DNA from: Desulfarculaceae bacterium
Lineage (GTDB): Bacteria > Desulfobacterota > Desulfarculia > Desulfarculales > Desulfarculaceae
Reading direction: 5' to 3'
Length of the DNA: 64,000 nt
NCBI GenBank assembly: GCA_021737645.1
Contig: JAIPDO010000013.1
Coordinates: 1-64,000, forward strand
Notes under the pieces: model-generated
Databases searched by the model: none
The model's input: only the letters and a program-made list of their open reading frames with translations
What the model was told of the DNA's origin: nothing
Made by a program: the position numbers and the translations under genes
Shown here: positions 1 to 7,455 of the stretch, piece after piece
Numbering within the stretch: the first letter of the stretch is position 1
Layout: each line of letters begins with the position of its first letter

Positions 1-176
1 CCTAGGCGTATAAAAGAATACGCCTGCGGTCTGCGCTCGCCGGACGCCTTGCCCACATCCCCCTGGCTGTGCCCGTGGGGGGCCATGCGCATCGCCTGTC
101 TTTACCGGTGGGGCCATGCGCAAGGCAGCCTGCCGCCTTGCCTAGCACCGCTTGGCTATGCCGGTAGCCGGGGGTG
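1..176. repeat. Dispersed repeat family A, copy 1
   Basis: GC-rich intergenic element. It has a GGCGTA/TACGCC hairpin at 5-10 and 19-24, followed by a stretch that aligns with the copies near 3164 and 50286 (gctcgcc-gacgccttg) and ends near CTGGCTGTGCC. A short open frame across it on the minus strand has no coding support. Confidence 0.6.
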
Positions 177-187
177 TCCGGCTTAAG

Positions 188-222
188 CAAAAAAGACGCC
201 GGGGGGAATGCCCCTCCGGCGG
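188..222 (-). terminator. Intrinsic terminator of the 245-634 gene
   Basis: Inverted repeat at 199-206 and 211-219 (CCGG-GGGG against CCCC-T-CCGG, loop AATG). On the minus strand it is followed by a T-run at 194-189, just after the minus-strand stop codon at 245. Confidence 0.7.
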
Positions 223-244
223 CGCTGTTTTCGGCGTTGGATTT

Positions 245-634
245 TTAGATCAGCGAAGGCGGCGTGGGCCGGTAAGTGGGGTCTATGGCCCTGGGCTCAC
301 GCACGTCGAATACGAAGTCGACCTTAACCGATTGGCCCTTTGGCAGCTTTACCTTGCGCTTGTGGATGCCCTGCGGCCCCAGGCTGACCTGCACCTCATA
401 GGAGCCCGCGCTCATCTTGTCCATGCGGAAAAAGCCCTTATTGTCGGTGATTGACTCCACGGTAAGGCCGTCGTCCAAGTTAGAGGCCCGCACCGACACA
501 GTTTTCAAGGGCGCGCCGTAGCGGTCCAGCACCACACCGGAAATCACCCCGGATTCCGACTGGGCCATTGCCGGGGATCCGGCGAATAACAGCATGACCA
601 TGATGAAACAAGCCAACAGCCAAGGGCGCGACAC
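245..634 (-). CDS. Secreted carboxypeptidase-regulatory-like domain protein
   Basis: 129 aa from a GTG start at 634, chosen because AAGGAGG lies four bases upstream and the product then begins directly with a signal peptide (hydrophobic LLACFIMVMLLFAG, cleavage after AMA). The mature part matches the CarboxypepD_reg-like beta-sandwich: GVISGVVLDRYGAPL, then DNKGFFRMDKMSAGSYEVQV. That fold is common in exported or surface proteins and is not itself enzymatic. A TTG further upstream (667) would add eleven residues that do not look like a signal sequence. It is probably a single-gene unit with its own terminator. The substrate or partner cannot be read from the sequence. Confidence 0.75.
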   Translation of the reverse strand: MSRPWLLACFIMVMLLFAGSPAMAQSESGVISGVVLDRYGAPLKTVSVRASNLDDGLTVESITDNKGFFRMDKMSAGSYEVQVSLGPQGIHKRKVKLPKGQSVKVDFVFDVREPRAIDPTYRPTPPSLI

Positions 635-795
635 GGGGCCTCCTTTTGGTATAAAACCGCGGGACAAATCTACTACAACTTTGCCGGGTGGTGCCAGGTT
701 TTATCTTGGCCGGTCCAAGTGTGAGCTTTTAGCGGCTTGGTTGGGAAAAACCAGGTTGGGCCTAGCAACGCGAAACCCGGCGCTAGAACCATGCC

Positions 796-1629
796 CTAAA
801 GAAAGTCGGCTTGGTCGATGTGCAGGCGCAGGTAGCTGAACTCGCCCTCGGGCAAAAGCCAGGCCGCCTCGCACTGGGTGGGCAACAGCATGCCACACTG
901 ATTCTTCCATTGGCCGTAACGGGCCAGCCAGGCGGTGGGGACAAAGGACCCGTCCGGCTGCTGGCGGGGGCGCCCGGCAATGCGGCAGGTCAGGGGCAGG
1001 CCCTGGGGGTCGAATCTGAAACGCGCCTCCACCCTCTGCCCGCCGCTGGTGAGGGTTGCCGTGGCCGCGTCGTCCCCCTCGTCGCGCCAGCTCAACTCCG
1101 GGCCGGGCAGCAGGGCCGGGGGGAACATGGGGGCCTCGGCCAGCCAGCGCTGCAGCGAGCCCAGGTCCAGCTCGGGCGAGGCGGTGGCCCGGGCCATGGT
1201 CAGCCAACCCCACAGCCGCACCAGCAAACCGCCTTCGCCGTTTATGAGGCCGTCGCGCACATACACCGGCATGAGGGGCTTGGCGGCCATGCGGGCCGAC
1301 CACACAAAGGCCGGCGGATGCAGACACCATATCTGGCGGCCGCTCCAGCTCTGCCAAGGGCCCTCGGGTTTCAGACGGATATGGCCGCTCATCTTGGCCC
1401 GGGCCATGCGTAGCGGCCCTCCGGCAATGGGCAGGGCCTGGCCCAGGTAGCGGGCCACCGGCCCGGAAAGGGCCTCCAAGTCGCTGGTTTTCCAGCTGAG
1501 CGCCTGGGCCACCCGCTCCAGAGTGGCCTGGGCCTCGCGGCCCTGGCGGGCGAAGCGCACCACACCCCACCAGCCCAGCCCGGCCGCCAGCGCGGCCAGA
1601 GCGGCGATCGTCACTAATATGTAAAGCAA
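796..1629 (-). CDS. DUF6544/DUF6920-like membrane-anchored protein
   Basis: 277 aa from a TTG start at 1629, with AGGAG ten bases upstream; longer frames would run into the preceding gene. The N-terminus is a transmembrane segment (YILVTIAALAALAAGLGWW). The remainder has the pattern of the DUF6544 family as I know it: GGPLRMARAKMSG, then PPAFVWSARM, then PELDLGSLQRWLAEAP, then PALLP and a lipocalin-like beta-rich end. Function of the family is unknown. It lies 28 bases downstream of the isochorismatase-like gene on the same strand and is probably co-transcribed. Family assignment is by pattern memory only. Confidence 0.7.
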   Translation of the reverse strand: MLYILVTIAALAALAAGLGWWGVVRFARQGREAQATLERVAQALSWKTSDLEALSGPVARYLGQALPIAGGPLRMARAKMSGHIRLKPEGPWQSWSGRQIWCLHPPAFVWSARMAAKPLMPVYVRDGLINGEGGLLVRLWGWLTMARATASPELDLGSLQRWLAEAPMFPPALLPGPELSWRDEGDDAATATLTSGGQRVEARFRFDPQGLPLTCRIAGRPRQQPDGSFVPTAWLARYGQWKNQCGMLLPTQCEAAWLLPEGEFSYLRLHIDQADFL

Positions 1630-1657
1630 GTTGCCTTTGCTCCTAGGACCCGGCCCC

Positions 1658-2209
1658 TCAAGCGGCCAGTGAGGCGATCCATTCTTGGGTGGTGAGCACC
1701 TTGGCAAAGCGGGCCGCCTGGGTCACCAGGATGGCCCGGTGCAACTGTTCGGCGCTTACTTGGCCCGCGTCGTTGGCCATATCCAGGGTGCCGGTGGCAT
1801 CGGAAAGAAACTCCACGGAAAGGCCCCGGTGAAAGGCCTGGCGGCTGGTGGTGTCGCAGCACATCTGGGTCATGTAGCCGCAGATGGTCACCGTGTCCAC
1901 GTCTTGTTCCAGCAGCCAGCCGCCCAGGGCGGTTCCGGTGAATGAACCGGGCAACTGCTTGGTTATCAAGACGCTTCTGGGGCGAGCCGCCACTTGGGGA
2001 TGCAGCTCCACGCCGGGGCCGCCGGGGGCGAAGACCGGCGCGTCGGGGGTGGCGGCCTGGTGCTGGATCACCACCACCGGCATCTTGTGGGTGGCGGCCG
2101 CATCCATGGCCTCCAAGATGCGTTCCAGGCTGCCGGCGGGGTGGCTAATCGGCAACATCCCGCTGAAGTACTCCATCTGCACGTCTATGACCAACAGGGC
2201 GCGGGTCAT
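1658..2209 (-). CDS. Isochorismatase-family cysteine hydrolase
   Basis: 183 aa. The ATG at 2209 is preceded by AAGGAGACC, so the longer frame from 2275 is not used. The isochorismatase-like catalytic triad is visible: Asp9 in ALLVIDVQ, Lys84 in LITKQLPGSF, and Cys117 in GYMTQMCCDTTSRQA; a cis-peptide-type segment precedes the cysteine. Such enzymes hydrolyse isochorismate, nicotinamide, N-carbamoyl compounds or similar amides; the sequence does not tell which. Length is usual for the single-domain family. It is cytoplasmic and first of a two-gene minus-strand unit with the DUF6544-like gene. Confidence 0.85.
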   Translation of the reverse strand: MTRALLVIDVQMEYFSGMLPISHPAGSLERILEAMDAAATHKMPVVVIQHQAATPDAPVFAPGGPGVELHPQVAARPRSVLITKQLPGSFTGTALGGWLLEQDVDTVTICGYMTQMCCDTTSRQAFHRGLSVEFLSDATGTLDMANDAGQVSAEQLHRAILVTQAARFAKVLTTQEWIASLAA

Positions 2210-2383
2210 GGGGTCTCCTTGGTTGAGTTCGGCCCCAGAGTAACAGAGGCGGCCCCGCGAGGCCAGAGGGTACAAAGGCCTACTGTTGCCGGGGTGTTTG
2301 GCCGGGAATTGTTATTGACGATAGACTAATTATATCTCGATTGAAATAAACAATGACTCAGGGTCTTCCCAAAGGAGGTCCAA

Positions 2384-3109
2384 ATGCCCAAGGAACAAAA
2401 GGTCGGGTGCGCCCGGCCCACCGGCGGGGTGGTGGGCGAAGCACAACCCGCCGACAGCGGGGAAAAGACGGCCCCAGCCAAACAGGAGGTGAAACCCATG
2501 GTCCAGGTCGGTAAAAAAGCTCCCGATTTCACGGCCCCTTGCTATTACCAGGGCAAGTTCGCCTCGGTGCAGCTCTCCGAGTATCTGGGCAAGTGGGTGG
2601 TGCTGTGCTTCTACCCAGGTGACTTCACCTTCGTCTGAGCTACCGAGATCTCGGCGGTCGCCGAGAAATACCCCGAGTTTGCCACGCTGGGCGTGGAGGT
2701 GCTCTCCATGAGCGTCGACTCCGCCTTTGTGCACAAGATGTGGGTGGACCACGAGCTGTCCAAGATGGTCACCAGCGGCACCGTCCCCTTCCCCATGCTC
2801 TCCGACGGCGGGGGCAAGGTGGGCCAGGTCTTCGGGGTCTACGATGCCGATGGCGGGGTGGATGTGCGGGGCCGCTTCATCATCGACCCCGACGGAGTGA
2901 TCCAGGCCTTCGAGGTGCTCACTCCCCCGGTGGGGCGCAACGTGGCCGAGAGCCTGCGCCAGATCGCCGCCTTCCAACTGGTGCGCGAGAGCAAGGGAAC
3001 CCAGGCCACCCCCAGCGGCTGGCGTCCGGGCAAGAAGGTGCTCACTCCGGGCGAGGACTTGGTGGGCAATGTTTGGAAGGAGTGGAAGGTGGGCATGGCC
3101 TTCGATTAA
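2384..3109 (+). CDS. Selenocysteine-containing AhpC/Prx1-type peroxiredoxin (in-frame UGA = Sec85)
   Basis: One continuous frame of 241 aa if the TGA at 2636-2638 is read as selenocysteine. Peroxiredoxins carry FxxDFTFVCPTE at the peroxidatic site; here the frame reads DFTFV-TGA-ATEIS, and the same frame continues with conserved Prx sequence (VLSMSVDS, then PFPMLSDGGG, FGVYDADGG, RGRFIIDPDGVI). The C-terminal resolving cysteine motif of typical 2-Cys enzymes (VCPxxW) is replaced by ATPSGW, so another cysteine (Cys9 or Cys53) or a 1-Cys mechanism must resolve it. Two starts look usable: ATG 2384 after AAAGGAGGT and ATG 2498 after AGGAGGT with ideal spacing; from the second, Sec would be residue 47. 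A frameshift or true stop is unlikely because conservation is uninterrupted across the TGA. Confidence 0.92.
2636..2667 (+). promoter_or_regulatory. Candidate bacterial SECIS element
   Basis: Directly after the in-frame TGA, 2650-2656 (CTCGGCG) pairs perfectly with 2659-2665 (CGCCGAG), leaving a GU at the apex (2657-2658; loop GGUC if the closing pair opens). The apical GU lies 19 bases after the TGA, within the spacing expected for bacterial SECIS hairpins that bind SelB. It is inside the coding sequence, as usual in bacteria. Confidence 0.82.
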
Positions 3110-3114
3110 CGTGC

Positions 3115-3242
3115 AGCTGCGCCAGACGCCCCATGGCTGCGTTGTCGGCGTCACTCGGTCCTCGGCGTAGGTAGACTACGCCTGCGTCCCTCGTTCGCCT
3201 GCCGCCTTGCCCTGCGGCGCCTGGCTATGCTGCCTGGCTGTG
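3115..3242. repeat. Dispersed repeat family A, copy 2
   Basis: Same element as at 1-176 and 50237-50360. Core hairpin GGCGTAG (3164-3170) and CTACGCC (3176-3182), then ccctcg-ttcgcctgccgcc and a TGGCTGTGCCG end. It fills the gap between the peroxiredoxin gene and the terminator at 3333. Confidence 0.65.
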
Positions 3243-3285
3243 CCGCGGTGAAGATGGCGGTTTGGTCCATTCTGAGCGATAGCCT

Positions 3286-3312
3286 AGATTGGGTAGAGCG
3301 CGGCGAAACCCG
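3286..3312. repeat. Dispersed repeat family B, divergent copy
   Basis: TTGGGTAGAGCGCGGCGAAA followed by CCCGACAA; a degenerate version of the TTGGGTAGAGCGAAGCGAAA-CCCAACA unit found at 16922, 17281 and 42972. Confidence 0.5.
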
Positions 3313-3330
3313 ACAAATCCTTAAAACGGC

Positions 3331-3370
3331 ACGGGCTCCCGAGGTGATTTCTCGGGAGCCCGGCTTTTTC
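3331..3370. terminator. Terminator hairpin, family GGGCTCCCG, copy 1
   Basis: GGGCTCCCGA (3333-3342) pairs with TCGGGAGCCC (3352-3361), followed on the plus strand by GGCTTTTTC. It lies between convergent genes: it can end peroxiredoxin transcription and, less well (GTGCCGTTTT), the minus-strand gene at 3392. Confidence 0.75.
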
Positions 3371-3391
3371 AAAGGCAAGCGGCGGCGGGCT

Positions 3392-3766
3392 CTATTTGCC
3401 CTTGCGGCTGGCGCAGACCCGGGGCTTGATGCCCACGGTCTCGGTGAGCGCGCCGTCCTGGCCGTAGGTTTCCACCTTGTCCTGGTAAATCTTGGCCGAG
3501 CCCTGTTGGGGGATGGCGAATATCCTCTCGCTCAGGTAGCAGGTGCCCGGCTTGCCGTCCCAGCCGACCCAGACGTCTTGCCAGACATCGCCCTGCTGGC
3601 TGTGGTAGGTGCCGCCGGCGGCCACGGGTATGGCGCAGTATTGCGGGTATCCGGCGTCGATGATGCAGACCTGGGCATCCACATGGTTGTAGACGGTGTA
3701 GGCCCCCGCCGGTGCGGCGGTCAGCAGTAGGGCAATGGCAAGCAAGGCAAGCAGAATTTTTTTCAT
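3392..3766 (-). CDS. Small secreted cysteine-containing protein, paralogue of the 3820 gene
   Basis: 124 aa from the ATG at 3766; the longer frame lacks a signal sequence at its start. Signal peptide KKILLALLAIALLLTAAPAGA, mature protein beginning AYTVYNHVDAQVC. It aligns along its length with the 3820-4176 product: AYTVxN, a central VGW-(6)-C motif, an IP-(3)-IY segment and late V-Y pair; four cysteines per mature protein suggest disulfides in the periplasm or outside. I do not recognise the family. The two genes form a tandem pair on the minus strand with overlapping gene edges only if the unlikely long start is used. Weak ribosome site (GAAAGAAAAA). Confidence 0.7.
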   Translation of the reverse strand: MKKILLALLAIALLLTAAPAGAYTVYNHVDAQVCIIDAGYPQYCAIPVAAGGTYHSQQGDVWQDVWVGWDGKPGTCYLSERIFAIPQQGSAKIYQDKVETYGQDGALTETVGIKPRVCASRKGK

Positions 3767-3819
3767 GATTTTTTCTTTCTTGTGCTGGATGGGCGGCTGG
3801 GCGCTTTCAACAGCCGGGC

Positions 3820-4176
3820 TCAATAGCAACTATATGTGTCTATGAGCAAGGTCCTTTGGCGCTTGTCATGTTGGTTGTAGACGTGGACCTCATTGTTGTA
3901 GATCCTGATGTGCCCCCCCTTGGGGATGTTGAACTTATTGCTCCAGTGGCAATTGCCGTATCTGTCTTTCCAACCCACGGTAACTCCGTCCAGGCCTGCG
4001 TCATGCTTGCTATTGTAGCTGCTGTGCTTGGACACCTTCACAATGCAGTTGCCTAAGTTGAACCCGTTGGCGACGCAGGCGGTGTGATCCGAAGTGTTGT
4101 TGACGGTGTAGGCCTGGGCGCTCCCGGCGGCAAACACAACGCCGCCAAGCAGCAGGACCAAGATGATTTTTTTCAT
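3820..4176 (-). CDS. Small secreted cysteine-containing protein, paralogue of the 3392 gene
   Basis: 118 aa, ATG 4176 preceded by GGAGAGGGGG. Signal peptide KKIILVLLLGGVVFAAGSAQA; mature chain starts AYTVNNTSDHTAC and contains GVTVGWKDRYGNCHWS and IPKGGHIRIYNNEVHVY. The same order of motifs occurs in the 3392 product, so this is a tandem duplication that has diverged strongly (the two differ in length and in basic versus acidic character). A secreted beta-rich fold stabilised by disulfides is likely, but no function can be given. First gene of a probable two-gene unit that ends at the 3333 hairpin. Confidence 0.72.
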   Translation of the reverse strand: MKKIILVLLLGGVVFAAGSAQAYTVNNTSDHTACVANGFNLGNCIVKVSKHSSYNSKHDAGLDGVTVGWKDRYGNCHWSNKFNIPKGGHIRIYNNEVHVYNQHDKRQRTLLIDTYSCY

Positions 4177-4257
4177 GAGAGCCCCCTCTCCAAAGGATGT
4201 GCTTTCTTACAACTTATGTCCCAGCCGCCTCGATGGCAAGGGTGATGCTTTTTAAAA

Positions 4258-4300
4258 GGCTCGGGCTCCCGTGGCATGAACCATCGGGAGCCCGAGTCTT
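4258..4300 (-). terminator. Terminator hairpin, family GGGCTCCCG, copy 2
   Basis: CTCGGGCTCCCG (4260-4271) pairs with CGGGAGCCCGAG (4285-4296); the loop and flanks are nearly identical to copy 3 at 5033-5067. On the minus strand it follows the stop of the 4310 gene and leads into CTTTTTAAA. Confidence 0.75.
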
Positions 4301-4309
4301 GCATGAAGG

Positions 4310-4930
4310 CTAATACTGGCGCCAAAGCTTGGTGAAAACCGAACCGGCGGCCGGGGTCATCGCCTGGCAGACCAGTCGGCAGTTCGCGCCGATGACGCGC
4401 ACCACGCAATCCTGGCCCCTCAGGGTTCCGCGATAGTTGAATTGCCGTATCAGTTTGCCGTTCAGGCTTAACTTGACCAGTTTTTGGTTGCGGATCAGTT
4501 TCATCGTCAAAGTCACATGCTTACCGGCGTTGTATTTGGTTTTACTGGAACTTCTGAAATCCGCCCCGTAGATTAATTTTTGGGCGGGGTAAAGGGTGTA
4601 TGCGTAAATCTTGGGTAGGCTCGGGAAGTATAAGGCGACTGTGCTACTCCATTTTTTATGCTTTTGGGGAACCAGGTCGGAGAAGATGTAGCGAACGATC
4701 AAATCCTGGTTGCCGCTTCCAACGAATTTAAAGGTGAACTGTTTGAAGCTGCCGGGCGGCACCTTCAAATTGCCGGCAACCCGATAGACGCCCGGTGTCC
4801 TGGGCTTTACATTGACAACTTTAATTGGCGGGTTTTTTTGGGCAAAAGGGGCGCTGGCGGCGAAAAGGATCAGTAACAGGCATAAAAACCCGGCCAAGGC
4901 GGCGGACCCGATTTTCCATTTTTTGTCCAT
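4310..4930 (-). CDS. Secreted protein of unknown function
   Basis: 206 aa, start ATG 4930 with AAGGGATGGC upstream. Signal peptide IGSAALAGFLCLLLILFAASAPFA followed by a basic, beta-rich chain (KQFTFKFVGSGNQDLIVRYIF, then KHVTLTMKLIRNQKLVKLSLNGKL split over two strands). The end has three cysteines (QDCVVRVIGANCRLVCQ) that could form disulfides. The pattern resembles a jelly-roll, LamG-like sandwich but I cannot assign a family. It stands alone between typA and the tandem secreted pair, with its own terminator. Confidence 0.6.
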   Translation of the reverse strand: MDKKWKIGSAALAGFLCLLLILFAASAPFAQKNPPIKVVNVKPRTPGVYRVAGNLKVPPGSFKQFTFKFVGSGNQDLIVRYIFSDLVPQKHKKWSSTVALYFPSLPKIYAYTLYPAQKLIYGADFRSSSKTKYNAGKHVTLTMKLIRNQKLVKLSLNGKLIRQFNYRGTLRGQDCVVRVIGANCRLVCQAMTPAAGSVFTKLWRQY

Positions 4931-5030
4931 GCCATCCCTTCCCGTGATATGGATGTGGCTTACTACTTAAATATTATAAATTAGTCGATAACCCCTCGGC
5001 GCTGTCAAGGCGCGTGATCCTGCATGAAAG

Positions 5031-5070
5031 AATCGGGCTCCCGTGGCGTGAACCATCGGGAGCCCGAGTC
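5031..5070 (-). terminator. Terminator hairpin, family GGGCTCCCG, copy 3
   Basis: TCGGGCTCCCG (5033-5043) pairs with CGGGAGCCCGA (5057-5067). It sits after the typA stop codon; on the minus strand the stem is followed by TTCTTTC. About forty bases are shared with copy 2 at 4258-4300 with a single visible difference in the loop. Confidence 0.75.
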
Positions 5071-5101
5071 TTTTGCTTTGTTGGCGAAGTCGGCGAGTTG
5101 G

Positions 5102-6952
5102 CTAGATGTTCTTTCTGGCTCCACCCAGCTTGAGCTCGCCCTTTTTGCGCAGGCGAATGGACTTGGGCGTAACCTCCACCAACTCGTCGTCGTTGATGTA
5201 GTCCATGGCCTGCTCCAGGGTGAAGCGCCGGGGCGGGATGAGGCGCAGGGCCTCGTCGCTGGCCGAGGCCCGGATGTTGGTGAGCTTCTTTTCCTTGGTG
5301 ATGTTCACCGCGATGTCCACCGGGCGCGAGTTCTGGCCCACGATGAGCCCGGGGTAGGAGGGGTCGCCCGGCTCCACGAAGATGGAGCCTCGGGGCTGGA
5401 GGTGGAAGATGGCGTAGGCCACCGCCTTGCCCGTGCGGTCGCTGACCAGCGAGCCGTTGGTGCGGCCGGGGATCTCCCCGGCGTAGCGCACGTGGCCGAT
5501 CACCAGGGTGGTGAGGATGCCGGTGCCGCGGGTGTCGGTGAGGAACTGGGAGCGGTAGCCGATGAGCCCACGGGTGGGAATCTCGAACTCCAGGCGCACC
5601 CGGCCCTTGCCGTTGTTGAGCATCTTGCTCATCTTGCCGCGCCGGGCCGAAAGCTTCTCGGTGACCACGCCCACGTACTCGTCGGGCACATCCACCACGG
5701 CCAGCTCCAGGGGCTCGGTCAACACCCCGTCGATCTCCTTGGTGATGATCTGAGGCTTGGACAGCGACAGTTCAAAGCCCTCCCGGCGCATGGTCTCCAC
5801 CAACACCGCCAGTTGCAGCTCACCCCGGGCGCTTACCTTGAAAGCGTCGGTGGTGGTCTTGGCCTCCACCCGGATGGAGACGTTGTACAGGGTCTCCTTG
5901 TCCAGGCGGGCCCTTATCTGGCGAGTGGTCACCTGCTTGCCCTCGCGTCCGGCCAGGGGCGAGGTGTTGAGCGAGAAGTCCATGGACATGGTTGGCTCTT
6001 CCACGCTGATGGACGGCAGGGGCCGTGGGTCGTCGGGGTCGGCCAGGGTGTCGCCGATAAAGGCGTCCTCCACTCCGGCCACCGCCGCGATGTCTCCGGC
6101 GGCCACCTCATCCACCGGTAGCCGTTGCAGGCCTTGGTAGGTGTAGAGCTGGGTAAGCCCGAAGATCCCGGCGTGCTCGCCCTTTTTGAGCAGGGCGATA
6201 TTCTCGCCGGCGACCATCGTCCCGCTGACCACCTTGCCCACCGCGATGCGCCCCACGTAGTCGGAGTAGTCCAGGTTGGTCACCAAAAACTGCAAAGGCG
6301 CGTCTTGTTTGTAGGTGGGGGCGGGGATGTGCTCCAGGATGGCCTCAAAGAGCAGCTTGAGGTTTTCGCCCTCGCCGTCGGGGCTGCTCAAGGCGATGCC
6401 CGCCTTGGCGTTGGTGTACAGGATGGGGAACTCCAACTGCTCGTCGTCGGCCCCCAGGTCGATGAGCAGGTCGTAAAGCTCGTCTTCCACCTCGGCGATG
6501 CGCCGGTCCGGGCGGTCGATCTTGTTGATCACCGCGATCAGCGGCAGGCCCCGCTCCAGGGACTTGGAGAGCACGAAACGGGTCTGGGGCAGGGGGCCTT
6601 CCGAGGCGTCCACCAGAAGCATCACCCCGTCCACCATGTTCAGGGTGCGCTCCACCTCGCCGCCGAAGTCGGCGTGGCCGGGGGTGTCCACGATGTTGAG
6701 CTTCACCCCCTGGTAGGTCACCACCGTGTTCTTGGCCATGATGGTGATGCCCTTTTCCCGCTCCAGGTCCATGGAGTCCATGACCCGCTCGGCCACCTGC
6801 TCGTTGTCGCGGAAAACCCCGCTCTGCCAAAGCATGGCGTCCACCAAGGTGGTCTTGCCGTGGTCCACGTGGGCCACGATGGCCAAGTTGCGCAGGTCGG
6901 TCCGCGTCTTTATGTTGTCGCTCATGTCCTCATGTCGGCGGATTTTATCCAT
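5102..6952 (-). CDS. typA: Translational GTPase TypA/BipA
   Basis: 616 aa, the usual length for TypA. GTPase motifs are all present near the N-terminus: G1 AHVDHGKTT, switch region [13 protein letters not shown]3 [15 protein letters not shown]4 NKIDRPD. The EF-Tu-like domain 2, the domain III/V folds and the BipA C-terminal part ([23 protein letters not shown] split by the catalytic-loop region) follow, ending in [18 protein letters not shown]. It acts on the ribosome in the cytoplasm, in 50S assembly and stress or low-temperature growth. Start 6952 has AGGAGG thirteen bases upstream; an internal ATG nine residues later is an alternative. Transcribed alone, closed by the hairpin at 5031. Confidence 0.97.
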   Translation of the reverse strand: MDKIRRHEDMSDNIKTRTDLRNLAIVAHVDHGKTTLVDAMLWQSGVFRDNEQVAERVMDSMDLEREKGITIMAKNTVVTYQGVKLNIVDTPGHADFGGEVERTLNMVDGVMLLVDASEGPLPQTRFVLSKSLERGLPLIAVINKIDRPDRRIAEVEDELYDLLIDLGADDEQLEFPILYTNAKAGIALSSPDGEGENLKLLFEAILEHIPAPTYKQDAPLQFLVTNLDYSDYVGRIAVGKVVSGTMVAGENIALLKKGEHAGIFGLTQLYTYQGLQRLPVDEVAAGDIAAVAGVEDAFIGDTLADPDDPRPLPSISVEEPTMSMDFSLNTSPLAGREGKQVTTRQIRARLDKETLYNVSIRVEAKTTTDAFKVSARGELQLAVLVETMRREGFELSLSKPQIITKEIDGVLTEPLELAVVDVPDEYVGVVTEKLSARRGKMSKMLNNGKGRVRLEFEIPTRGLIGYRSQFLTDTRGTGILTTLVIGHVRYAGEIPGRTNGSLVSDRTGKAVAYAIFHLQPRGSIFVEPGDPSYPGLIVGQNSRPVDIAVNITKEKKLTNIRASASDEALRLIPPRRFTLEQAMDYINDDELVEVTPKSIRLRKKGELKLGGARKNI

Positions 6953-7184
6953 AAAATCCAGCCGTCCTCCTATGTGCGTAAGTTACCCGTGAATGGGCTG
7001 TTTAATATCAGATGGCGGGCCGTTGCGCCTCTCAATTCGGCTACTATCTTAAAAATGTTGGGAAAATGCCGTATGGGCCGGGAGGGGAGCCCGGGGAGCT
7101 AGGGCGGCGAAGCCAGGGGCTTGACTCGGCGAAATAATGGGCGGGGCGAGGGTTCTCCCATCCCTCTTATTTTAGCCAATAGAT

Positions 7185-7386
7185 GTCATTGCGAGGCTGG
7201 GCAGCGACAAGAGCCCGCGGGAACCGGGCCGCCCGGTCTGCCCGGCCGTGGCAACCTTCCGTTTCCCTTGTCATGCCTGCGCCAGCCATACACGGCCCAA
7301 CCGCCCGCCACGCCTCGGCCCCTTCCGCCTGGAGGAAAGCGAAGCTCGCCACGTCGCATCTTTTGCAAAATGCTCCTCGCGATGAC
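7185..7386. repeat. MITE-like repeat family C, copy 1
   Basis: 202 bp element bounded by GTCATTGCGAGG (7185) and the near inverse CCTCGCGATGAC (ending 7386). Internal blocks (GTTTCCCTTGTCATGCCTG; GCCACGTCGCATCTTTT) recur in the copies at 17046, 29422 and 43010. No transposase inside. The gene-free stretch 6953-7455 contains this element and otherwise only the AT-rich leader of typA. Confidence 0.75.
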
Positions 7387-7455
7387 GGCTATTACTGGAT
7401 AGGCTGATCCGCAAACGAATGGATCGGCGCAGACAGCACGCCCCAAGCCCGGCTC

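Noticed and set aside
2315..2336. TTGACG plus TATATC as peroxiredoxin promoter
   Set aside because: The spacing of ten bases is too short; only an AT-rich region can be stated.
2639..2692. Frameshift or pseudogene in the peroxiredoxin
   Set aside because: The second part is in the same frame as the first, conservation is continuous, and only the TGA at the active-site codon separates them.
5024..6121. Long plus-strand open frame opposite typA
   Set aside because: Histidine/glycine-rich shadow of a high-GC gene; the minus-strand frame has full TypA motifs.
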